From NCBI RefSeq assembly GCF_024721175.1, contig NZ_CP099402.1, forward strand, positions 248,001-312,000: a stretch of DNA of 64,000 nucleotides. Direction: 5' to 3'. Position numbers and translations under genes: made by a program. The stretch is from Rhizobium sp. Pop5 (GTDB lineage Bacteria; Pseudomonadota; Alphaproteobacteria; Rhizobiales; Rhizobiaceae). Positions 28,396 through 38,218 of this stretch are shown here, piece by piece. The notes below the pieces were generated by a model. That model saw only the letters and a list, made by a program, of their open reading frames with translations. It ran no database searches and was not told where the DNA came from. Position 1 is the stretch's first letter, and each line of letters opens with the position of its first letter.

Positions 28396-29841
28396 TCAGC
28401 TACGAGTGATCCTATAGACAGATGCGTTCCCTTCGACGCCGCGGAGCGGCGCTCCGAACTCCACGACTGTTTGTTCCGACAAAAGCTCCCGCACTCCTGG
28501 CGCCATATAGAGTGCTTCAGAGATGCAGAGTTCCCCGGCATCGGCCAGGGACTGCACACGTGCCGCAACATTCACCGTCTGGCCAAAATAATCGAGATTT
28601 TCGTTCAGCGTAACGGCGATCGAAGCACCGCAGTGGGCGCCAATCTTGAGGATGATACCCGGCTCGCCATGCTCGATGTTGAAGCGCTCGATTTCGTCCA
28701 GGATCTTGAGTGCTGCCGCAACCGCATCCGCCGGCCTGGAGAACACCGCCATCACGGCGTCACCGATCGTCTTGACGACGGCACCACCATGCTGTTGTGT
28801 CGTCAATTCCAGCAAGGCGAAATGCTCTCGCACCAGAGCATAGGCATTGAGATCGCCAAGCTCTTCGTAAAGCGCGGTAGAACCCTTCAGGTCGGTGAAC
28901 AAGAACGTCACCTGGCGTATGCCAAGCCCTTCGCGTTCATCGACCCGCTCCGAGCGGAACAGCCGCCGGAATGTTTGTCGCGCGATCAGCATTCCGCCGG
29001 ATACATATGGCTCGAATTCCAACGCCGGCTTACTCGGCAGCGCCACGATCTCGGGCGGCCAGTTGATCAGCATCAGCGAACCGCGAGCGGCTCCGCTGTT
29101 GTCGACTTCCACAACAGAGCGGCCCGGCGGCACCACCGCTCGGTCGGGCGCGAAGCGCTGTCCGTCGTAGCGAACGCGCAGCACTGCCGGCTCCGGCCCC
29201 GGCTCACCGGCGATCTCGACCATGAAGGCAGCCTGCGTCTGGACGTTGACCCCGGCCAAAACGCCAGGCCCTAACTCTACCGGCAGCCTGACCGTCGCCC
29301 CGCTCGGCAGATAGGAGAGGCTGCGTACAAAGCCGCGCAGCATATCGACAAACCGCACCGGCTGGCCCGGCAGCTTGCCATCGCCGGCAAACCGCAACTT
29401 CCAATGAAAGTCCTCAACCGAAAGAGAACTCGGATCGTGAAACGAAAGACGCCGGAGGCTCGGCGAGGCGGAAAACGTCACCTCGATGAAATCGTCGAGG
29501 TCGGTTTCACCCGATACGTCGCACAAACCGCAAACATAATGGGTTTTCAGCGTCCTAAGCGAACCGAAACTATCCAGCACCATTCCGGACTGAGGGCAAA
29601 GCACGTCCCAATGCATCTCGAACAGGCCGCAGCGCGCGGCGTGGAGGAAAAGGTCGATGCACTCGCCGTCGCCGATCGCACGGTCACGGGCAAAAGCGAG
29701 CGGATTGACCCGGTAGAGCGACAAATCCTCGCTGCTGCGGATCAATGCCTCAAACTTGGAAATCACGCGTGGGCTCCAGGATCGAGCCCGCTCGATCTCG
29801 GTCATCTTTCGTTCGAGGAGGCCATCATCGATACCGCTCAT
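28396..29841 (-). CDS. Class III adenylate/guanylate cyclase with N-terminal DUF5939-like domain
   Basis: A 481-aa soluble protein. The N-terminal ~290 residues resemble the DUF5939 region of rhizobial cyclases and include Cys/His positions (DVLCPQSG and THYVCGLC) that could hold a metal. The C-terminal catalytic domain (about 305-475) has the metal aspartate in FLFTDLKGSTALYEEL, VVKTIGDAVMAVF and the NVAARVQ transition-state segment. It would make cAMP (cGMP cannot be excluded). ATG 29841 and GTG 29850 are both possible starts behind GGGTGGGG. It is transcribed toward corA. Confidence 0.88.
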   Translation of the reverse strand: MSGIDDGLLERKMTEIERARSWSPRVISKFEALIRSSEDLSLYRVNPLAFARDRAIGDGECIDLFLHAARCGLFEMHWDVLCPQSGMVLDSFGSLRTLKTHYVCGLCDVSGETDLDDFIEVTFSASPSLRRLSFHDPSSLSVEDFHWKLRFAGDGKLPGQPVRFVDMLRGFVRSLSYLPSGATVRLPVELGPGVLAGVNVQTQAAFMVEIAGEPGPEPAVLRVRYDGQRFAPDRAVVPPGRSVVEVDNSGAARGSLMLINWPPEIVALPSKPALEFEPYVSGGMLIARQTFRRLFRSERVDEREGLGIRQVTFLFTDLKGSTALYEELGDLNAYALVREHFALLELTTQQHGGAVVKTIGDAVMAVFSRPADAVAAALKILDEIERFNIEHGEPGIILKIGAHCGASIAVTLNENLDYFGQTVNVAARVQSLADAGELCISEALYMAPGVRELLSEQTVVEFGAPLRGVEGNASVYRITRS

Positions 29842-30203
29842 GGTATCCACCCCACCCGCTGGTGCAGCGATATCGACCTTCCGCGGGTCGAATCCTCGGC
29901 CTTCATTTCTTGCCGGGCATCGCTTTCATGCTACTTCATCCATATTCCTGCAGCAAGTCGCGGCACATGGGAGGCTGGTCGGCAGACGAACAACAGCCGA
30001 TGACGCGCGGGTACACCCAGTCAGGCCGACCTTGCAGAACCGTAGCGCGACGAACGAGCCGCGAGACACCATAGACTGGTTCCGGCGTCGGGCGGCAAGG
30101 TGGTAAACGGCATTTTACGCATTGAGCAAATCGTTAAATTTTTTTTGTTAGAAATTTCCCCATCAATCCGGTCTGAAACCGGCAATTCGATTGAGGGCTT
30201 TCC
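29842..30203. other. Divergent intergenic region, cyclase/chemoreceptor
   Basis: 362 bp without a convincing gene between divergent genes. The last ~70 bp before the chemoreceptor are markedly AT-rich (a run of eight T near 30139-30146) and probably hold its promoter. I could not assign exact -35/-10 elements. Confidence 0.5.
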
Positions 30204-32087
30204 ATGCGCCGTCCAAATATCAAATCGAGTTTGTTGTTGATTTTCAGCGGCATAGCTCTTCTTTTCGGCTTGGTCGCCTATCTCGCGGTTGATGGCCTTC
30301 GCAAGACGAACGGCTCGACCGAAGAAATTGCGACTCGCTGGCTGCCGAGCGTGCAGGCTTCCCAGACGATCAATCTCAATATGACGAATTTACGCCTCGC
30401 CTACCGCGATCACATCATCGCGCAGTCGGCGGCCGAAAAGAAGACGCGCGAAGACACCATCGCCGTTGCCGAGAGCACGATCCGCAAATCGGTGGACGCC
30501 TATCTCCCGCTGATCTCCTCCGAGCGCGAGCGCGACTTGCTCAAGACGATCAAGGAGAGCGTGGAAGGCTACATCGCCAGCAGCGCCCAGCTGCTCGTCC
30601 TTTCCCGCGCCAACAAGACCGAGGAAGCCGGCCAGTATCTGGGCGGAGAGATGAAGTCCTATTCCGACAAGCTCAAGGAAGCCGTAGCGACCCTGGTCGA
30701 ATTGAACGTCAGCGGCAGCAATCAGGCCGCCGAACTCAGCAAGACGGTCTTCGCTTCCGTAGAATTCTATCTGCTTGCCGCGATCGGCTTTGCCGGATTG
30801 CTCGTTCTCGGCGCGGTGTTCTTCGTGCTGACCGGCATCGCCAACCCGATCATCGGCATCACGGCCGCAATGCGGCGGCTCGCCGAAGGAGACACCACTT
30901 CGGATATTCCGTTTGCCGGCCGCGCCGACGAGATCGGATCGATGGCGGCGGCGGTGGAGATCTTCCGCCAGGCCGCGATCACCAACAAGCGGATGGCAAT
31001 GGAAGCGGATGAAAGCCGCAGCCGAACGGAGGCCGACCGCATTGCCGCCCAGAACCAAGCGGAAGCCGACGCCTCGGAGCGGCTGCGCATCGCCACCTCG
31101 GGGCTTGCGACCGGCCTGAAGCGACTGGCGGCCGGCGATCTCGCCTTCCAGCTCAACGAGACCTTCTCACCTGATTTCGAGGCGCTGCGCCACGACTTCA
31201 ATCAGTCCGTCACCCAGCTCGGCGCAACGCTGAGGGCGATTTCCGAAAGCATCGGCACGATCGACGAAGGCACGCGGGAAATCTCCTCAGGCGCAAGCGA
31301 TCTTTCCAAGCGCACGGAGCAGCAGGCTGCTTCGCTTGAAGAAACCGCCGCCGCATTGGAGGAGATCACCGCGAACGTCACCAACTCCACCAAGCGGACC
31401 GAAGAGACGCGTAAGGTCGCCACCGAAGCAAATCACAGCGCCGTCATCTCCGCTGATGTCGTTTCCCACGCCGAAGAGGCGATGGAACGCATCGAGACCT
31501 CGTCGCAGCAGATTTCCAACATCATCAGCGTCATCGACGAGATCGCCTTCCAGACCAATCTGCTGGCGCTCAATGCCGGCGTCGAAGCGGCAAGAGCCGG
31601 CGAAGCCGGCAAGGGCTTCGCGGTCGTCGCTCAGGAAGTGCGCGAACTCGCCCAGCGCTCGGCAAGTGCTGCCAAGGAAATCAAGGGCCTGATCCAGAAT
31701 TCCTCGAAGGAAGTGGAAGGCGGCGTCAAGCTCGTGCGCGATACCGGCCAGGCGCTCAAGACCATCGGCGGCTTCATCACCCAGATCAACCAGCATATGG
31801 ATTCGATCGCAACGTCGGCAAAAGAGCAGTCGATCGGCCTCGGCGAAGTCAACGGCGCGGTCAACCGGATGGACCAGACCACGCAGCAGAACGCGCACAT
31901 GGTGCAGCAATCGACGGCGGCATCCGATTCTCTGGCGCAGGAAGCCCAGAAGCTTCGCGAGCTCGTCGCCCAGTTCAGGCTCGACGATGCAGGCGTCAGC
32001 CAATCGGCAGCCCTTCGTTCGGCGGCAAGATCGATGGCTGAGCCGGCCGGCCGCGCAGCCATGCACGCGGTTGCCGCGCGCCGCTGA
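30204..32087 (+). CDS. Methyl-accepting chemotaxis protein
   Basis: A 627-aa transmembrane chemoreceptor: TM1 about 8-30, a ~155-aa helical periplasmic domain of the four-helix-bundle type, TM2 about 188-212, HAMP, a second HAMP-like segment (ATGLKRLAAGDLAF), and the signalling hairpin with [32 protein letters not shown] in two overlapping motifs. The C-terminus (HAVAARR) lacks a CheR/CheB tether pentapeptide. It is a single gene with a strong terminator 40 bp downstream. Ligand unknown. Confidence 0.93.
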   Translation: MRRPNIKSSLLLIFSGIALLFGLVAYLAVDGLRKTNGSTEEIATRWLPSVQASQTINLNMTNLRLAYRDHIIAQSAAEKKTREDTIAVAESTIRKSVDAYLPLISSERERDLLKTIKESVEGYIASSAQLLVLSRANKTEEAGQYLGGEMKSYSDKLKEAVATLVELNVSGSNQAAELSKTVFASVEFYLLAAIGFAGLLVLGAVFFVLTGIANPIIGITAAMRRLAEGDTTSDIPFAGRADEIGSMAAAVEIFRQAAITNKRMAMEADESRSRTEADRIAAQNQAEADASERLRIATSGLATGLKRLAAGDLAFQLNETFSPDFEALRHDFNQSVTQLGATLRAISESIGTIDEGTREISSGASDLSKRTEQQAASLEETAAALEEITANVTNSTKRTEETRKVATEANHSAVISADVVSHAEEAMERIETSSQQISNIISVIDEIAFQTNLLALNAGVEAARAGEAGKGFAVVAQEVRELAQRSASAAKEIKGLIQNSSKEVEGGVKLVRDTGQALKTIGGFITQINQHMDSIATSAKEQSIGLGEVNGAVNRMDQTTQQNAHMVQQSTAASDSLAQEAQKLRELVAQFRLDDAGVSQSAALRSAARSMAEPAGRAAMHAVAARR

Positions 32088-32126
32088 ACGGCGCCTGCCA
32101 ATCGCCGCTCATGGAAACCGAAATGA

Positions 32127-32158
32127 AGGCGCCCGGCCAATCGCCGGGCGCCTCTTTT
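32127..32158 (+). terminator. Intrinsic terminator of the chemoreceptor gene
   Basis: A perfect 11-bp GC-rich stem, AGGCGCCCGGC (32127-32137) and GCCGGGCGCCT (32143-32153), with loop CAATC followed by CTTTTAT. It sits between convergent genes, and the hairpin could also serve the minus-strand permease gene. Confidence 0.88.
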
Positions 32159-32161
32159 ATG

Positions 32162-33613
32162 TCAGGACGCGAAGGCCGGATTGCGCCGTGCGCCCATTCT
32201 CAGCACGAAATAGATCGCCCCGCCGATCCCGACGCCGAAGAACCAGCCGTAGGTGCCCCACCAGTCCGGCAGGATCGAGGTGAATGTCGGCAGGATCGAG
32301 GAGAAGAGCGCCCCCACCACAAAGGCGATGAACGCATTGCCGTGCCATCCGTTCTGGAAGCGGAACTCGCCGTTCTCATGGTAGAGCGCCTCGACGTTCA
32401 GCTGGCTCTTCCGGATGAGATAGTAGTCCACCATCATGATGCCGAAGATCGGCCCCATCGTCGATCCGATGAAGTTGACGAAATGCGCCGCACCGGTCTC
32501 CCAGGGAGCAAACGGATAGAGCACGAGAGCGATCAATGCGGCGATGTATCCGCCACGCTTGAAATTGATCTGGCGCGGGAAGACATTGGCGAAGTCGAAG
32601 GCCGGCGACACGAAATTCGCCACGACGTTGATGCCGAGCGTTGCGATCGCGAATGTCAGCGCGGCAAGCAGCGCCAGGAACCAGCTTTCGAATTTCGCCG
32701 ATATCATTTCGGGATGCAGCAGGACCTCGCCATAGACCGTGAAGGCGGCCGTGGTGGTGACGCCCGCGACGAGGCAGAAGGCGAGCAGGTTGATCGGCAG
32801 GCCCCAGAGATTGCCTTTGCGCAGTGCCTTTTCGCTCGTCGCGTAACGAGAGAAATCGCAGAAGTTCAGGTAGAGCGCTGCGAAATAGGTGATCCAGGTG
32901 GCCGCTACCGCTGCAAGGGCGGCAAAGGAGCCTGGCTCGCCCGGCACGCCGGCATCCTTGGTCTTTTCGATCAGCACGTCGCGCGGGATCTCGGAACCGA
33001 AGGAGAAGGTGCCTGATTTGACGACCAGATAGACCGCAAGGATCAGCATCATGATCCAGACGGCAGGGCCTGCCCAATCCTGGAATTTCCGGACCGTTTC
33101 CATGCCACGCTGAATGATCAGCAGCTGCAGCGCCCAGACGACGACATAGCAGATCACCTCCAGCGTCGAATGGCCGAGCAGGTGGCTGTTCTGATGGAAG
33201 GCGAGCAGGCTCTCGTTGCGGATCAGCAGGGCGACGATGGCGCCGGAGGCGGCAGCGGTCTGTGCCCCATACCAGAAGCAGGCGACCACCGCCCGGACGA
33301 GTGCGGGAACATTGGCGCCGAACGTGCCGAAGGAGGCGCGCGCCAGAACCGGAAAGGGAACGCCCGTGCGTACGCCGGCATTACCGACCAGGCTCATCAG
33401 GAAGAAGATGACGAGGGAGCCGATGCCGATGGCGATGACGAAATTCACGAAGCTGCCGCAGAGCAGGAACAGGCTTGCCGCCAGATAATATCCCCACAGG
33501 CTATGAACGTCCGATGTCCAGACGTTGAAAATGCTGAATGCACCCCATTTGCGCTCCTCGGCGGGTGCAAGATCCTCGTTATACAACGAGGGAGACGGAT
33601 TTCGTACGTTCAT
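32162..33613 (-). CDS. NCS1-family nucleobase/hydantoin/allantoin-type permease
   Basis: A 483-aa membrane protein with about twelve helices of the NCS1 family (cytosine, uracil, allantoin, hydantoin and thiamine carriers). Family features include NEDLAPAEERKWG at the N-terminus, FSIFNVWTSDVHSLWGYY, GVPFPVLARASFG and a conserved helix-break region with FNFCDFSRYA-like NFCDFSRYA. ATG 33613 is chosen for GGAGGG 6 nt upstream; ATG 33628 and further starts are in frame. No catabolic enzyme or regulator gene adjoins it, so the substrate is open. A TTGT-N2-ACAA site lies upstream. Confidence 0.9.
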   Translation of the reverse strand: MNVRNPSPSLYNEDLAPAEERKWGAFSIFNVWTSDVHSLWGYYLAASLFLLCGSFVNFVIAIGIGSLVIFFLMSLVGNAGVRTGVPFPVLARASFGTFGANVPALVRAVVACFWYGAQTAAASGAIVALLIRNESLLAFHQNSHLLGHSTLEVICYVVVWALQLLIIQRGMETVRKFQDWAGPAVWIMMLILAVYLVVKSGTFSFGSEIPRDVLIEKTKDAGVPGEPGSFAALAAVAATWITYFAALYLNFCDFSRYATSEKALRKGNLWGLPINLLAFCLVAGVTTTAAFTVYGEVLLHPEMISAKFESWFLALLAALTFAIATLGINVVANFVSPAFDFANVFPRQINFKRGGYIAALIALVLYPFAPWETGAAHFVNFIGSTMGPIFGIMMVDYYLIRKSQLNVEALYHENGEFRFQNGWHGNAFIAFVVGALFSSILPTFTSILPDWWGTYGWFFGVGIGGAIYFVLRMGARRNPAFAS

Positions 33614-33700
33614 GAATGCCCTCCCCATGTCCTCGAGGTCAAATTCGACCACAGGCGGAAGTCTGCTCTTCATTTATGCATCTGACAATTTAATAGTCAC

Positions 33701-33712
33701 ATTGTACACAAT
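33701..33712. promoter_or_regulatory. Candidate GntR-type operator upstream of the NCS1 permease
   Basis: ATTGT-AC-ACAAT, perfect 5-bp inverted half-sites, 88 bp upstream of the permease start in an AT-rich stretch. GntR/FCD-family repressors use such sites. No such regulator is encoded in this window. Confidence 0.4.
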
Positions 33713-33790
33713 CTTCGTGCATGCCTTATATATGAGCACCGGCGGCAACCTCGGGACGAACCTTTGCCGCCCGAGCGCGCTCCTCGCGCT

Positions 33791-34969
33791 TCATTGCCCA
33801 GCGACGACGCGCCCGGCCAGACGGAACGGGCTTGCGATGGCGGCGCCGGCGGCATCGAAGACGAAGGCGCCGACATCTCCTGCGCTGGAACGCTTGCCAT
33901 TTTCGAAGCTGGCAAACTGCGCGCTGAATTTCGCGAGGGACGCATAACGGTCGTGCCCCAATCCATCGGAAGTCTGGATCGACGTGATGTCGATGACCCG
34001 AAGTCGCTCCTTCAACGCTGCCTCCCGGATGACGGGATCGTCGATATCGAGGCGGCCGACGCGCGCCCGCTCCCCGGCAATGAAGCTCGAAGCCCCGAGC
34101 GCCCGGTCGTCCTTGGAAACGAGAAGGGAGATCGGGATCGGCATCTGGCCGATATCCGCAAGCTGGGAACGGAAGACATCGATGTCGATATCGGGCGCGG
34201 CAAGCACCACGGCCAGCTTGCCGACGACGTCGTCGCGGTGCTGCAGCTTGAGCTGGCGCACCGTCTCCATCACCAGGAACCCACCCATGCTGTGCCCGAA
34301 CAGGATGATGCGCTTCACCTTGCCGGAGGCAGAGAGCGATGTGACTAGGGAATTGAGTTCGCTGCGAGAGGAAAGTGCGGCATCGCGGTCGGCGACATAT
34401 CCGGCCACGGATGCTGCCGAAGGCCAGGAAAACAGGATCGGCGCGCCCGGTATTTTGGCATCCGCGGCGATCTGGGCGGTGCGATAGAGCGCTTCCTGGT
34501 AACTGTAGTTGTAGCCATGCACGAAGATGCCGATCGTGCCGTCAGCCTGCACGGAGGCGAGCGCCTGCTGCACGAAAGCGTCCTTCGGCAGCTGCTTGCG
34601 CCCGACGACGGCAAATTGCCGCTCCGGATCCGGCTTTGCCGTCGGATAATTGATGGCGGTGTCCTTCCGGCCCGGAGGAACCGAAAACGCATATTCCTCA
34701 TAGGTAAGCTTCCCGGCCCAGGTGCTGCCGAAGCCACCCCGCACGTTGTCGGGGGTTCGGTTGGTCGCAGCGAGCACGCCCACGCGATCCGGAGCCGTTT
34801 CGGAAGGAACCGGCCCGCTCAGATGAACAGGCTTCAGAACTTCAGGCGATGGTCTCGTCGCGCAGCCCGCCAGCATCGCCAGGCCGACCGCGACGACGAT
34901 GGTCGAAACTGTCTTCGACAGCCGTCGGGGAGTTGCCGTCAGCAACTCCCGGGGATACTCTTTCATCAT
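33791..34969 (-). CDS. Alpha/beta-hydrolase lipoprotein (DUF900 type)
   Basis: A 392-aa protein with a lipoprotein signal (SKTVSTIVVAVGLAMLAGC, Cys about residue 36), so probably anchored in an envelope membrane. The hydrolase part has IFVHGYNYSYQEALYR, the nucleophile elbow GHSMGG, APDIDIDVF and a C-terminal histidine in GLGHDRYAS, matching the DUF900/esterase group. The start is taken at ATG 34969 (a second ATG follows directly) because the signal peptide is then of more usual length; ATG 35008 is in frame. It lies 177 bp past the RND operon in the same direction. Substrate unknown. Confidence 0.82.
   Translation of the reverse strand: MMKEYPRELLTATPRRLSKTVSTIVVAVGLAMLAGCATRPSPEVLKPVHLSGPVPSETAPDRVGVLAATNRTPDNVRGGFGSTWAGKLTYEEYAFSVPPGRKDTAINYPTAKPDPERQFAVVGRKQLPKDAFVQQALASVQADGTIGIFVHGYNYSYQEALYRTAQIAADAKIPGAPILFSWPSAASVAGYVADRDAALSSRSELNSLVTSLSASGKVKRIILFGHSMGGFLVMETVRQLKLQHRDDVVGKLAVVLAAPDIDIDVFRSQLADIGQMPIPISLLVSKDDRALGASSFIAGERARVGRLDIDDPVIREAALKERLRVIDITSIQTSDGLGHDRYASLAKFSAQFASFENGKRSSAGDVGAFVFDAAGAAIASPFRLAGRVVAGQ
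34928..34950 (-). other. Hairpin in the first codons of the hydrolase gene
   Basis: GGGAGTTGC (34928-34936) and GCAACTCCC (34942-34950) form a perfect 9-bp stem with a 5-nt loop, about 20-40 nt inside the message. It may slow early translation, or be chance. Confidence 0.35.
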
Positions 34970-35047
34970 CGATCCGTTCCGTTGGAAACTAAAGGCTTTC
35001 GGGCGCATCCGCCGATCTCGTTATCCGGCACATGATCCCGCTCCGGT

Positions 35048-35076
35048 GTGGGATGGCATCGCCTTCGCCATCCCAC
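35048..35076. other. Hairpin between the RND pump and hydrolase genes
   Basis: GTGGGATGGC (35048-35057) and GCCATCCCAC (35067-35076), a perfect 10-bp stem with a 9-nt loop, 70 bp past the pump stop. On the minus (coding) strand no U-run follows, so it is at best a weak or Rho-assisted terminator or a 3' stabiliser of the operon message. Confidence 0.45.
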
Positions 35077-35146
35077 CTATTTTCTAACGGCCCGTGTTGC
35101 GGCGGTCGCCACGGCGGCCGTAGGCGATGGCCGTCAAGGCCTGTCC

Positions 35147-38100
35147 TCATGCCCCTGCCGCGACTTCGGCCCTGGCTTTCTCATCCCTCGGGATTCTGAA
35201 CCATGCCACGTAGAGCGCCGGCAGGAACAGCAGGGTGAGCGCGGTTCCCACAACGATGCCGCCCATCATGGCGTAGGCCATCGGCCCCCAGAAGATCTCG
35301 CGCGAGATCGGAATCAGCGCCAGCGTCGCCGCCGCCGCCGTCAGCATGATCGGCCGCATGCGGTGTTCGGTCGCTTCGATGACTGCCTGCCACGGCGCCA
35401 TCCCCTCGGCGCGCAGATGCTCGATCTGCACGACCAAGATGACGGAGTTGCGGATCAGGATGCCGATCAGCGCCAGAATGCCGAGGATGGCGACGAAGCC
35501 CATGGGAGCATTGCTCAGCAACAGCGCCGCGACCACGCCGATGAGCGCCGTCGGCGCGACCGCAAAGACCAGGAAGAGGCGGCTGAAGCTCTGCAGCTGG
35601 ATCATCAGGATCGTCGCCATAATAAAGAGCATCAGCGGAGCGACCGCGGCGATCGGCCCCTGGGCGTCGGCGCTGGATTCGACCGCGCCGCCGATTTCCA
35701 CCTTGTATCCCACGGGAAGGTTCTTCTGGAACTCCTCGACCTTCGGCTTCAGCTGATCGACGATCGTGGCCGGCTGCGTCGAACCGATGACGGCAGCCTT
35801 GAGCGTGATGGTGGGTTGCCGGTCACGGCGCCAGATCGCCGGCTGCTCGAGCTCGTAGCGGAAATTCGCCACGGCCGAGAGAGGCACGACCTTGCCGTTG
35901 GAGGTGGAGAGCTGCAGGTTCTGCAGCGTCTGCACGGAGTCGCGCTCGGAGGCGCTCGCCCGTCCGATGACATTGACCAGATAGATATCGTCGCGAATCT
36001 GCGTCGCGGTGGAGCCTTCGACGATGCCGTTGAGCGCGGTTGCGATATCCTCGGAGGAAACGCCGAGCTGGCGCGCCTTGTCCTGCAGGACATCGACCTT
36101 CACCACGCGGGAGGGCTCGTTCCAATCCAGCACCATGTTCGACAACAGCGGATGCGAACCGACGATGCCGGCAAATTGCTGGGAGATGTCGCGAACCTTC
36201 TGAATATCGGGGCCGCTGATCCGGTACTGGACCGGTTTGCCCACGGGCGGGCCGATGTCGAGAAGCTTCACGAAGGCGTCGGTGCCGGGGAAGGTCTTCG
36301 TCAGATAGTCCTGCAGCTCCGCCCGCACCTTGTCGCGCACATCGAGGCCCTTGGTGACGATGATGGTCTGCCCGAAGGTGACATTGGGCGTCTGCACGTC
36401 GAAGGACAGGATGAAGCGCGGCGCGCCCTGGCCGACATAGGTCGTCCAGTGATCGATATCCTTGTTGCCGGCCAGCATCTCCTTTTCGAACTGGGCCATC
36501 TGCCTGTTGGTCTCGGCAATCGAGCTGTTGTGGGGCAGGTTCCAGTCGATGACGAGTTCGGTTCTGTCCGAATTCGGGAAGAACTGCTGCTGCACCAGCC
36601 CCATGCCGCCGACCGAAAGGGCGAAGACGCCGACCGTCAGAATGATGGTGATCCAGCGCCAGCGCATCGCGAGCTTCAAGAGCCAGGAGAAGACGGCGGC
36701 GAAGCGGCCCTTCTTCTCGTGATGCGATTTCATCGTCTTCGGCAGGATGGTGACGCCGAGAAGGGGCGTGAAGAGCACGGCGACGATCCAGGAAACCACC
36801 AGCGAAACTGCGATGACCACGAAGAGCGTGAAGGTAAATTCGCCGGCCGCACTGCTGTTGAGACCGACCGGGATAAAGCCCGCGACGGTGACGAGCGTTC
36901 CCGTCAGCATCGGAAAGGCTGTCGATGTATAGACGTGGGTGGCGGCCTTTCTCAGATTGTCGCCCGCCTCCAGGCGGGCCACCATCATCTCGACAGCGAT
37001 CATGGCATCGTCGACGAGCAGCCCGAGCGCGATGATGAGCGCGCCGAGCGAGATGCGCTGAAGCGAAATGCCGGAATACTCCATCACCACGAACGTGATC
37101 GCCAGCACGAGGGGAATGGAGATCGCCACCACCATGCCGGCGCGAAGGCCGAGGCTGATGAAGCTGATGACGAGCACGATGACGATCGCTTCGAAGAGCG
37201 CGCGGGTGAACCCGGAAACCGCTTCGTCGACGACAGCAGGCTGATCAGACACGCGCTTGATGTCCACGCCGATCGGAAGATCGGCAACGACCTGCTTCAT
37301 GCGGGCATCAAGCGCCTCGCCGAACTCCAGGAGGTTGGCGCCCTGCTTCATGCCGATCGCAAGCCCGATCGCAGGCTCTCCGTTGTAGCGGAATAGCGAG
37401 GATGGCGGATCGACGTAGCCGCGCTTGATCGTGGCAACGTCGCTCAGCGGGAAGAAGCGGTCGTTGATGCGAAGGTTGATCGACCTGAGGCTCTCCTCGG
37501 AGGTGAACTGTCCGCTCACCCGCAAGGCGATGCGCTCCGGCCCGGCATCGACGAAACCGGATTGCGTCACCGCATTCTGGGCCTGCAGGGTCTGGATCAC
37601 CGATTGCTGGTCGATGCCGAGCGCTGCGATCTGGCGCGTGGAGAATTCGAGATAGATCGCCTCGTCCTGGGCGCCTATCACGTCGACCTTGCCGACGTTG
37701 GGCACGGTCAGAACCTCGGAGCGGGCGTTTTCGACGAGATCGCGAAGCTGGCGCTGCGTCAGGCCGTCGCTGGTAAAAGCATAGATGTTTCCGAAGACGT
37801 CGCCGAAGCGGTCGTTGAAGAAAGGACCGACGACCCCGCTCGGAAAATCGCCCTTGATGTCGGAGATCATGTTGCGGATGCGCAGCCAGGTCGGCGCGAC
37901 ATCCCTCGCCTTGGTCGTCGGCAGCAGCTCGACGAAGACGGTCGTCTGGCCGGCAACGGTCTCGCTCCTGGTATAATCGAGCGATTCCAGTTCCTGGAGC
38001 TTTTTCTCGATCCTGTCGGTCACCTGCCGCGTCACCTCTTCTGCAGAGGCGCCGGGCCATTGGGCGGTGATCACCATGGTCTTGATGGTGAAGTTCGGGT

Positions 38101-38218
38101 CTTCCTCGCGGCCGAGGTTCAGATAGGAGAAGGCGCCGGCGAGAATGAACACGATCATGAAGTACCAGACGAGCGAACGGTGCTCGAGCGCCCAGTCGGA
38201 AAGATTGAAGGACTTCAC
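35147..38218 (-). CDS. RND efflux pump inner-membrane subunit
   Basis: A 1023-aa pump of the HAE/AcrB-like family in the VexF/MexF-like branch. It has TM1 in WALEHRSLVWYFMIVFILAG, two large periplasmic halves, twelve helices, the proton-relay pair D403/D404 in GLLVDDAMIAVEM, and IGILIRNSVILVVQIEH. It exports drugs, dyes or plant phenolics by proton exchange. GTG 38218 overlaps the upstream adaptor stop by 4 bp. Its operon has two adaptors and no outer-membrane factor, so it must use a TolC encoded elsewhere. The divergent TetR gene probably controls it. Confidence 0.94.
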   Translation of the reverse strand: MKSFNLSDWALEHRSLVWYFMIVFILAGAFSYLNLGREEDPNFTIKTMVITAQWPGASAEEVTRQVTDRIEKKLQELESLDYTRSETVAGQTTVFVELLPTTKARDVAPTWLRIRNMISDIKGDFPSGVVGPFFNDRFGDVFGNIYAFTSDGLTQRQLRDLVENARSEVLTVPNVGKVDVIGAQDEAIYLEFSTRQIAALGIDQQSVIQTLQAQNAVTQSGFVDAGPERIALRVSGQFTSEESLRSINLRINDRFFPLSDVATIKRGYVDPPSSLFRYNGEPAIGLAIGMKQGANLLEFGEALDARMKQVVADLPIGVDIKRVSDQPAVVDEAVSGFTRALFEAIVIVLVISFISLGLRAGMVVAISIPLVLAITFVVMEYSGISLQRISLGALIIALGLLVDDAMIAVEMMVARLEAGDNLRKAATHVYTSTAFPMLTGTLVTVAGFIPVGLNSSAAGEFTFTLFVVIAVSLVVSWIVAVLFTPLLGVTILPKTMKSHHEKKGRFAAVFSWLLKLAMRWRWITIILTVGVFALSVGGMGLVQQQFFPNSDRTELVIDWNLPHNSSIAETNRQMAQFEKEMLAGNKDIDHWTTYVGQGAPRFILSFDVQTPNVTFGQTIIVTKGLDVRDKVRAELQDYLTKTFPGTDAFVKLLDIGPPVGKPVQYRISGPDIQKVRDISQQFAGIVGSHPLLSNMVLDWNEPSRVVKVDVLQDKARQLGVSSEDIATALNGIVEGSTATQIRDDIYLVNVIGRASASERDSVQTLQNLQLSTSNGKVVPLSAVANFRYELEQPAIWRRDRQPTITLKAAVIGSTQPATIVDQLKPKVEEFQKNLPVGYKVEIGGAVESSADAQGPIAAVAPLMLFIMATILMIQLQSFSRLFLVFAVAPTALIGVVAALLLSNAPMGFVAILGILALIGILIRNSVILVVQIEHLRAEGMAPWQAVIEATEHRMRPIMLTAAAATLALIPISREIFWGPMAYAMMGGIVVGTALTLLFLPALYVAWFRIPRDEKARAEVAAGA

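Noticed and set aside
35048..37396. 782-aa open frame opposite the RND pump
   Set aside because: Highly charged Asp/Arg/His composition, opposite a well-defined pump gene.
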